This document shows positions 15,254 through 22,655 of a DNA stretch of 25,552 bases, piece after piece. Where the stretch lies: contig CAYZGR010000043.1 in assembly GCA_964478125.1 (NCBI GenBank), positions 1-25,552 on the forward strand, given 5' to 3'. Under the pieces are notes generated by a model, which did no database searches, had not been told where the DNA came from, and was given only the letters and a program-made list of their open reading frames with translations. Both the position numbers and the translations under genes were made by a program. Positions within the stretch are counted from its first letter, which is position 1. Each line of letters begins with the position of its first letter. The stretch comes from FW021-bin31 sp964478125. GTDB taxonomy: Bacteria > Bacteroidota > Bacteroidia > Chitinophagales > Chitinophagaceae.

Positions 15254-18200
15254 ATGGGCAGCAAGATATTATCCATATTAGAAGATGGAACGAACCAAAA
15301 AGAACGGCGGATAGATTCCCTTTCACCCCGATTTATCAAACCCGATGACCGGGATATTCCTGATCTTCTAAATTTCATTTTTGAATTATGCGGCCAGTTT
15401 AATTACTATAATTTTAGCGATACCATAGACGGAGACTGGAGAGACCTGCTAAAATCGGACCCCAACATACTCATCATTCTTATTTCCCGGCTAAACGTCA
15501 GACATTATAGTAAGAAATACGAAAAGCTGAAATTATTGATCAACCGTTCAACCAGTGAAAAAGAAGCTTTATTCTATTTCAATGATCTCATAGAAATGGT
15601 GGGCGACATCGCCTTGTTTTTAGAAGAATTATTAAAAAAAGCAACTGATCTTTACTACCATTACAATGTAATAAAAGATCTGAAAGAAATTTTAAATAGC
15701 TGTCAAAATGAAATCGAGAAATTAAAATATTGTAATTTGTATGCCAAAAGACTTTTTGACCATACCTTCAGGATGAGAGCAGAATTTGCCATGGGTAATC
15801 TATCTGCTTCTCAAGCCCTTACGGAAGAGGATATCTTCGGTATTTCCCCTGATAAAACCAACCGGGTACTCAAGGGCATCTCCTATATAGATGAAATCTT
15901 GTCGGTTTTAAAATCGAAAGTCAGCCACCTGACCGGAATTGCAGAATATTATCTTAAAGACACAGACCTGCTCCAACATCAGTTCAATCCACACATAGGA
16001 CTTCTGATTACTTTCTTAAAGTTATATTCCCATTTACAAAATCAACTGGATGGTTTTACCACAAAACATCTTAACTTCTACTACCATGATATTCTTGGTA
16101 TAAAACCAAAGCCTTCTTACCCGGACAGCGCTTATATCCTTTTTGAATCCAATGCGGCAACCCGGCCTGTTCAGCTACCGCATGGCACCTCCTTGCTCGC
16201 AAAGACAGAGGACCGGGCAAATCCGGCTATATACGCATTACAAGGCAATCAAACGGTTGACAATGCACAAATAAAAGAATTAAAAACCATTTTCGTGGCG
16301 GATAGAGAATTGTTTGCAGAGGATAATGAAAACAACAGATTAACCTCTTTACAAATTTATTCCGGTGATTATCCTGTCATAAGCCCTTCCGTATTTTCAG
16401 GTAAAAACAATCTGGAAGAATCGTGGCCCATACTCGGAGAAGACCAAAGCGAGTTGGCAAAGAATGAACGTACTATGGAAGCGGCGGCAACAGGAGTTAT
16501 AATAGGGTCTCCTTTATTATATCTCCCCGGTGGAGAAAGGTTCATCCAATTAACCTTTACCATGGAAGAAACTAGTATCGAGAACTTTAATAAATTTATT
16601 CGTCTTTTTTCAGAAAAGACGGGAGGAAGTATAGAATCTGCCAAAGCCGAGTTACTCTCTGATGCGTTCCGGATTGACTTTACGACCCCGGAGGGGTGGG
16701 AATCCGTGAAGTATTCCACTATTAAGGTTTCCAAAGGAAGAGACCTCATCGTGCAATTGTCCCTTAGCCATCAGGAAAAAGCCCTGGATATTAATGAGGC
16801 CATTTACAGAAAAAAATCTGACCAGACGCCCCTGCCGCTCATCAGGCTTTTAATTAATAATCAGGCTGCTCACAACGCTTACAGTCTGTTTAAAGACCTA
16901 CTGATTGATCAACTCACGATCAGGGTATCTGTAAAAGGTTTTCAGGAGATAAAAATGCAAAATAACATTGGCGCACTCAGTCCCGGCAATCCATTCCAGA
17001 TATTTGGGCCGCAACCCTCGGTAGGCTCCTATCTGAGTATCAAAAACACTAACATTTTTAATAAGTTTACAAAAGACTTTATGATCCGGTTGGAATGGCT
17101 GGATCTGCCAAAATCGCCGGGGGGATTTAAAACCTATTACACCGGCTACAACTCCGGAATAGAAAATGACTCCTTTCAGATTAAAATCAGCTCATTATCA
17201 AATGGCCTGTTCATTCCTGATCCAGAAAATCAACAAAAATTCAGATTATTTAATACAAAGAAGTCCGTAGAAGGATCAGAGATACTGCAAGATACCACCC
17301 TGATCGGGGGAATAGACCTAAAAAAAATGGGATTCCCCAATGAAATGTCACTAAAAGGAGAAAGGGAATCCGAAACCCAATTTAAAGATGGAACAGTAAA
17401 AATATCTCTGGACGCACCACCGGAAGCATTTGGTCACAAATTATTTCCTCAGATATTTCCTAAAGTACTGCAGCATAATTCTAAAAGGTTGAATAAGGCC
17501 CTGCCCATCCCGGAGCAACCTTTTATACCCGTTACCAAAGCAATTTCAATAGATTATACGTTGGAATATACCGAGACCTGGAAAGGAAATTTAACAGATC
17601 TAGGGCATCGGGATTATGTACATTTAATTCATCAATATCCCTTTGGATACGATAAGATATATCCCGGCAAAGAACAACACGAGTACCCGTTTATGCCGGT
17701 ATTTAACTTTCCAAGCAATTTGTATATAGGCATTAAAGATCTAAAACCGGGATCAGAACTTTCCTTACTCTTTATATTGGAAGAAAAGAATTTTAAAAAC
17801 ACCAACCACCCCAATCTGATCCATTGGAGCTACCTTCATCAGAGAGATTGGACTCCCATTACAAGCGACAGCCTGTTACAAGATACAACAAATAATTTCC
17901 TGAATACAGGTATTATCCGGTTAAAGATACCCTATCTCATCAGCAAGGGAAACAATGCCATGCTAAATCCCAATTTGTACTGGCTCAGGGCTTCCACTTA
18001 TTATAAATCGGAAATAAAATCCAGGGTGAATGCCATATTCGCGCACGCGGCAAAGGCAACGAGAGTTATAGAACAAGACCAGGAAAGCGATAATATTATA
18101 TGCCTGCCTCCGGGAAGTATAAGAAGTTTTGTAAAAAGAATACCGGAAATACAAAACATCTGGCAACCCTTACCTTCTTTTGGCGGAAAGGAAGCAGAAG

Positions 18201-19054
18201 GGGAATCCATTTATCGAACGCGGGTCAGTGAAAGGTTAAGACATAAACAGCGGCCGGTAAGCACGCGGGATATTGAGCAATTTGTCTTAGATAAGTTCCC
18301 GGACCTTTTAATGGTAAAATGTCTTCGGCAGCAAGGGGAAGAAAAGGCGTCACCAAAGGGAAATGATTTACAAATTATCCTGATCCCGAGGGAACAAACA
18401 GGCGGCCAGTTCAAGAACAACGAACCCAAAGTCAGCCTGGCCACGATAAATCAGGTAAAACAAACCCTTCTTCCTCTTCTTTCCCCCTTTATAAGATTTG
18501 AGGTTAACAATCCGGTCTATGAAAGAATAAAAATAGCCTGTAAAGTGAAGTTTGCTGAGAAGGCCGATCTTGACCGGGGACTTTACATTCAGCAACTGAA
18601 TACAGATATCAGGAAATATATTTGCGCCTGGCTCTATGAAGCAACCGATACCTTTAGAATAGGAACAACCCTCTACCTGACAGATATGTACAATTTCCTA
18701 AAAAGCTTAAAATATATATCATTCATAACCGGGTTTTCCATGATCCATTTTTTCAGGGACCGGGACAGTCAAACGGGGGAATACAAATCAGCACTTATTG
18801 ATACGGCTGTAGATAAGGTAAAGTTTATTCGCGGCTCTGTTCCCGACGCGGTGCTGATACCTGATACCAATCATCTAATAACCTTCCTTCCGGATATAAA
18901 AATTGAAGAGCCCTCGATAACAGGAATAGGAGATTTGCCTATAGGAAGTGAATTATTGATCTCTGAACCGGATAAAAGTCCAAAAGAAAAAAGCAATAAA
19001 CTAAATGAGCCAGAGCCGGAAGAACATTTCAGGTTTATAATTAATCAACATTAA
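15254..19054 (+). CDS. Large baseplate wedge protein, baseplate-J/Afp11-like
   Basis: A 1266-residue protein, the largest complete gene here. The N-terminus (SPRFIKPDDRDIPDLLNFIF, then YYNFSDTIDGDWRDLLKSDP) is typical of the Bacteroidota Afp11-like wedge proteins. A long helical part follows to about residue 280, then beta-rich modules with ADSAYILFESNAA-type strands (SAYILFESNAATRPVQLPHG). The C-terminal third has the baseplate-J core at about 984-1030: ESIYRTRVSERLRHKQRPVS then TRDIEQFVLDKFPDLLMVK. In T4 terms it corresponds to gp6, forming the ring that clamps the hub. The first available ATG is used: an in-frame TAA lies at 15242-15244. An ATGA start overlapping the gp25 stop (15229) is out of frame and dies after 39 codons. 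Confidence 0.9.
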   Translation: MGSKILSILEDGTNQKERRIDSLSPRFIKPDDRDIPDLLNFIFELCGQFNYYNFSDTIDGDWRDLLKSDPNILIILISRLNVRHYSKKYEKLKLLINRSTSEKEALFYFNDLIEMVGDIALFLEELLKKATDLYYHYNVIKDLKEILNSCQNEIEKLKYCNLYAKRLFDHTFRMRAEFAMGNLSASQALTEEDIFGISPDKTNRVLKGISYIDEILSVLKSKVSHLTGIAEYYLKDTDLLQHQFNPHIGLLITFLKLYSHLQNQLDGFTTKHLNFYYHDILGIKPKPSYPDSAYILFESNAATRPVQLPHGTSLLAKTEDRANPAIYALQGNQTVDNAQIKELKTIFVADRELFAEDNENNRLTSLQIYSGDYPVISPSVFSGKNNLEESWPILGEDQSELAKNERTMEAAATGVIIGSPLLYLPGGERFIQLTFTMEETSIENFNKFIRLFSEKTGGSIESAKAELLSDAFRIDFTTPEGWESVKYSTIKVSKGRDLIVQLSLSHQEKALDINEAIYRKKSDQTPLPLIRLLINNQAAHNAYSLFKDLLIDQLTIRVSVKGFQEIKMQNNIGALSPGNPFQIFGPQPSVGSYLSIKNTNIFNKFTKDFMIRLEWLDLPKSPGGFKTYYTGYNSGIENDSFQIKISSLSNGLFIPDPENQQKFRLFNTKKSVEGSEILQDTTLIGGIDLKKMGFPNEMSLKGERESETQFKDGTVKISLDAPPEAFGHKLFPQIFPKVLQHNSKRLNKALPIPEQPFIPVTKAISIDYTLEYTETWKGNLTDLGHRDYVHLIHQYPFGYDKIYPGKEQHEYPFMPVFNFPSNLYIGIKDLKPGSELSLLFILEEKNFKNTNHPNLIHWSYLHQRDWTPITSDSLLQDTTNNFLNTGIIRLKIPYLISKGNNAMLNPNLYWLRASTYYKSEIKSRVNAIFAHAAKATRVIEQDQESDNIICLPPGSIRSFVKRIPEIQNIWQPLPSFGGKEAEGESIYRTRVSERLRHKQRPVSTRDIEQFVLDKFPDLLMVKCLRQQGEEKASPKGNDLQIILIPREQTGGQFKNNEPKVSLATINQVKQTLLPLLSPFIRFEVNNPVYERIKIACKVKFAEKADLDRGLYIQQLNTDIRKYICAWLYEATDTFRIGTTLYLTDMYNFLKSLKYISFITGFSMIHFFRDRDSQTGEYKSALIDTAVDKVKFIRGSVPDAVLIPDTNHLITFLPDIKIEEPSITGIGDLPIGSELLISEPDKSPKEKSNKLNEPEPEEHFRFIINQH

Positions 19055-19064
19055 ACAATATGAT

Positions 19065-19862
19065 ATGGACAGGGAAGAACACAAAGCCCTATACGGACGA
19101 GAGGAATTAAAAGAATATTTTAGAAATGGGCATATCCCCAGTGAAAAGCACTTCGCATATCTCATAGAATCGATGATCAACAAACAAGACGATGGGATAT
19201 CTAAAGATGAAACCCATGGTCTGCATATTTTCAGATCAGAATTTTCAAACAGGCTGGTCACTTTCTTTAACAATATTGACGAAAACACGCCATTTTTCCT
19301 GGTAGAAAAAGATGATAAAGAAATCCCAGGTCTTAAACTCCAGCACCTCAATAACCCGGGAGAAACGGATCAGGAGGAAGAAAACAGCTTTTATTTTCAT
19401 CAGGGAGGAAAACTGGGGATCGGGAAACGCTGTTCGGCCCATCGCAAAATGGATGTCCGGGGTTTTATAGGGATGGACGGCCGCATGGGGATCTATAAAA
19501 CGGGCGATCTGCCCGCAGATGGCGCGTGGCATTCGGTTATCAAAAACCTGGACAATTGTCAAGCCTTTGAACTCATGGCCAGGGCCGGGGCAAAAGGAAA
19601 AGGAAAATTTGCGATCATCCATGCCATAGCCTTAAGTACGTTTGGACGTTCAAGAAGCAAAATAAAAAAAACAAGCGCTCATTACGGCTTTTTTTGGAAC
19701 CGGTTAAGTGTCCGCTGGAAATCAGAAGGCACCCACAATTATCATCTGCAACTGCGCACCCGCTGTAATTATGGATTCAATGCAAAAATATTTTATTCGA
19801 TAACCAAATTATGGGACGATGAACAGATGTTGCCTGAACAAAATTTCTACTCCAACAAATAA
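19065..19862 (+). CDS. eCIS-associated protein of unknown function between the two wedge genes (265 aa)
   Basis: Not a family with a known role. Two blocks stand out. The N-terminal block (residues about 13-47) reads ELKEYFRNGHIPSEKHFAYL then IESMINKQDDG, resembling the start of fibre-like proteins in Bacteroidota mobile elements. The C-terminal block (about 165-250) reads FELMARAGAKGKGKFAIIHA, KTSAHYGFFWNRLSVRWKSE and FNAKIFYSITKLW, a beta-sandwich-like pattern rich in aromatics and basic residues. There is no signal peptide, membrane helix or enzyme motif. Because it lies between the Afp11-like and Afp12-like genes, I infer an exposed baseplate accessory, perhaps a short fibre or fibre adaptor. 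The coding call is firm, the role is not. Confidence 0.8.
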   Translation: MDREEHKALYGREELKEYFRNGHIPSEKHFAYLIESMINKQDDGISKDETHGLHIFRSEFSNRLVTFFNNIDENTPFFLVEKDDKEIPGLKLQHLNNPGETDQEEENSFYFHQGGKLGIGKRCSAHRKMDVRGFIGMDGRMGIYKTGDLPADGAWHSVIKNLDNCQAFELMARAGAKGKGKFAIIHAIALSTFGRSRSKIKKTSAHYGFFWNRLSVRWKSEGTHNYHLQLRTRCNYGFNAKIFYSITKLWDDEQMLPEQNFYSNK

Positions 19863-19910
19863 TTATGAAAATATAAGTTAGCTACCGTCATTCAAAACCG
19901 GGGAAAGGAA

Positions 19911-22634
19911 ATGAGCGAAAAGAAGAGTATCAGTATCGAAAAAGAGAACAACAGACCGGTCTCCCTGGACTTCAAATTACTCCGGGAACAGGGGATAAAC
20001 CTGGTTCAAAAATTGTCTGGCCACGTGTGGACAGATTACAACCTCCACGACCCCGGGGTGACCATCCTGGAACTGCTTTGCACGGCCATCACCGATCTGG
20101 CATACAGAACAGAATTTCCTATAAAAGATTTATTGTCTGATAAGGACGGCAACATCGCCTCAAAAGACAATGCCTTCTTCACCAAGGAAGAGATCCTAAC
20201 CACAAACCCGATAACCGTACACGACTTTCAAATGGCGCTACAGGACGAGATTGAGGAGGTTTATAATGTCTGGTTGGAACCTATGCGCTCCCGCCATTCT
20301 CCCGAATATGTAAAAGGCGTGTACCGGATTTATGTACAAATGACCCGCGAAGCTGCATCAAAAAAAGAAGACCGGGAAAAGGTCATCAACCGGATAAAAG
20401 ATCAGGTTAAGCGATCTTTTGTCTCCAAAAGGAATTTATGTGAAGATTGGGAGAGAGATATTGTCATCCTCGATCCGACAGAAATCAAGGTTAATGCGGA
20501 TATCTTAGTAACCGGGGATACCAAATCCGAAGAAGTTTTGGCAAAGGTTTACAGCCATTTGGAAAATTATATGAATCCCCCTGTTAAATATTATTCGGAG
20601 GGGGAATTGCTAAAAGAAAATTTTAAAATTGAGGATATCTTTGTCGGCCCCTTGTTAAAGAAGGGCTTTATACCCGAAGCCAAAATGAGTTTCCGAAGAG
20701 AAATTATTGATCCTGAAGAAATTATTGAGCAAATAATGCAAATAGACGGAGTAATAAACGTGATAAATCTTTCTTTACAAACTTCCGAAGGAAATACAGG
20801 ATTCAAGCCCTTTCGATTGAATGAATTTAACTTTCCATACCTGGTAAATAATATGAATGATCCATCCATAAAAATAATAAAAGGAAAGAATACTTCTCTG
20901 ATAGAAACAGGCATTTTCCAGGATTTGCTCCTGAAAGAAAGAGAAATTTCCCGAAGGAGTTTCATATCCTCCTTTCATACTTATTCAAATCCTGATTTAT
21001 TTAAGGGGAATTATAGAGATGTAGCGCATTATTATTCTATTCAGAATCATTTTCCCACCATTTATAATATTGGCGCCGAAGGATTACCCTCGGGAGAAAC
21101 CAAAGATCATAAAGCACGGGCCAAACAATTAAAATCATACCTGATGTTATTTGAACAAATACTCGCCAACTACCTTTCCCAGTTAGCGCATAGCAAGGAT
21201 TTGTTCTCTATCCGCCTGTCCGGTCCCGGGGCCAACACCTATTATTATCAGCCCTTATACGATATCCCTGATGTAAAGAAACAATTAAAGGCCTTTACCG
21301 CAATAAGTAAATCCGGATCAGAGGAAGAATGGAAACTTTTTAAGAAAAATGAAAATAACGATTATATGCGGTTCTTAAGAGAGGGACTGGAAGACCAGGA
21401 CACCTACCGGGAAAGAAAAAATCGCGTCTTCGATCATCTGCTTGCAAGATTTAACTGGCCCCTTGATTTCTTTCCCGTTAACCTGTTTCATTCGCTTTAT
21501 GGAGATCCTGCAATGGAGGAAAAAAAAGACGAAATATTGGATTGGAAATCAGATATCATTAATAACCTGGTAGAATTGAGCCACGACAGGATCAGGGCAA
21601 TAGACTATCTCGCTACATCAAAAGATTTAGAAGCTTTTAAGGGGTTTCATAAAAGGCTTGCAAAACTTCTTTACATCCATAAATTGAAAAGAAGACCCCT
21701 AAGCTGGGTATTTGATCTAAAAAAGGGAGAGCAGGATGGGGAAGAACAGGTTCACAGCCTGGCATGGATGGGGAAAACCAAACCCGATAGCCATGCAGGA
21801 AAGGAACCCCGCGATAGCCAATCTCCCAACTTCTTTGACTTTGGGGACCAAACCACCGAAATTTTTAAAAATGGGATTGATATAAACAATTATAAGATTG
21901 AGCCCGCGTCAAAAAATCTTCAATATTATTATATTAAATATAAAAACCCCGAAGAAAAACAATGGAATAAAATAAGTGAAAAGTATGCCGACCCGTTACA
22001 CGCTAAAGCTTCGCTCCTGAAATTAATAAACTATTTAAAAGATATCAACATAGAATCAGAAGGTTTCCATATAGTTGAACATGTATTGCTCAGGCCTGCA
22101 TTAAAAAGTAATTCCTTCGGATTTGGATTTTTTGAAAATAAAGATAAATGTTTATTTCATCAGAAGCAGTGGCACAGCTTTATGGAAAGAGAAAATATCC
22201 TTGCCGGGATAGCAGAAAGCGGTACGGGGGATGAAAATTCCTCTCAATTATTAAAAGATCTTCAAATGTTACAAGACCGGGAGAACCGCTTCTATCCCAG
22301 ATACACGTTGTGGACAAAAGTATCAGATGACTTTGTTATAAAGGAAGATTATTTTGATTACAGGATGTCTGTTGTGCTTCCATCCTGGCCCGCAAGATTC
22401 CAGGATGGCGATTTCAGAGCATTTGTAATGGGCTTGTTTCGGATCAATGCTCCCGCCCACATCCGGATAAATTTTTTGTGGCTGAACATCACTGAGATGA
22501 AAAAATTTGAAAAGATTTACTTCGATTGGCTTTATTCATTTAGAATACCGGGAAACGAAATTGCAGATAAATCCCTGTCCGAAAAACTGATCCATATTTT
22601 GAATGGGACCGATTACCGGGTATCCGGTATTTGA
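19911..22634 (+). CDS. Second baseplate wedge protein, Afp12-like
   Basis: A 907-residue protein carrying the strong motif VWTDYNLHDPGVTILELLC then TAITDLAYRTEFPIKDLL at residues 38-74, shared by Afp12-like wedge proteins of Bacteroidota injection systems. The rest is a mix of helices and beta modules without enzyme motifs, including FHIVEHVLLRPAL near residue 720 and a C-terminal block FRINAPAHIRINFLWLNITE at about 841-860. In T4 terms it would take a gp7-like wedge role and pair with the Afp11-like protein. AAAGGAA lies just before the ATG. The 48-base gap before it is the largest inside the operon. Function is inferred from the family motif and the position after the Afp11-like gene. Confidence 0.87.
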   Translation: MSEKKSISIEKENNRPVSLDFKLLREQGINLVQKLSGHVWTDYNLHDPGVTILELLCTAITDLAYRTEFPIKDLLSDKDGNIASKDNAFFTKEEILTTNPITVHDFQMALQDEIEEVYNVWLEPMRSRHSPEYVKGVYRIYVQMTREAASKKEDREKVINRIKDQVKRSFVSKRNLCEDWERDIVILDPTEIKVNADILVTGDTKSEEVLAKVYSHLENYMNPPVKYYSEGELLKENFKIEDIFVGPLLKKGFIPEAKMSFRREIIDPEEIIEQIMQIDGVINVINLSLQTSEGNTGFKPFRLNEFNFPYLVNNMNDPSIKIIKGKNTSLIETGIFQDLLLKEREISRRSFISSFHTYSNPDLFKGNYRDVAHYYSIQNHFPTIYNIGAEGLPSGETKDHKARAKQLKSYLMLFEQILANYLSQLAHSKDLFSIRLSGPGANTYYYQPLYDIPDVKKQLKAFTAISKSGSEEEWKLFKKNENNDYMRFLREGLEDQDTYRERKNRVFDHLLARFNWPLDFFPVNLFHSLYGDPAMEEKKDEILDWKSDIINNLVELSHDRIRAIDYLATSKDLEAFKGFHKRLAKLLYIHKLKRRPLSWVFDLKKGEQDGEEQVHSLAWMGKTKPDSHAGKEPRDSQSPNFFDFGDQTTEIFKNGIDINNYKIEPASKNLQYYYIKYKNPEEKQWNKISEKYADPLHAKASLLKLINYLKDINIESEGFHIVEHVLLRPALKSNSFGFGFFENKDKCLFHQKQWHSFMERENILAGIAESGTGDENSSQLLKDLQMLQDRENRFYPRYTLWTKVSDDFVIKEDYFDYRMSVVLPSWPARFQDGDFRAFVMGLFRINAPAHIRINFLWLNITEMKKFEKIYFDWLYSFRIPGNEIADKSLSEKLIHILNGTDYRVSGI

Positions 22635-22655
22635 TGGATGATTTAATATTTTATC

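Noticed and set aside
15229..15348. ATGA start overlapping the gp25-like stop, as a start for the large wedge gene
   Set aside because: It is out of frame with the 1266-residue protein and ends after 39 codons; the wedge frame has an in-frame stop at 15242-15244, so ATG 15254 is the start.
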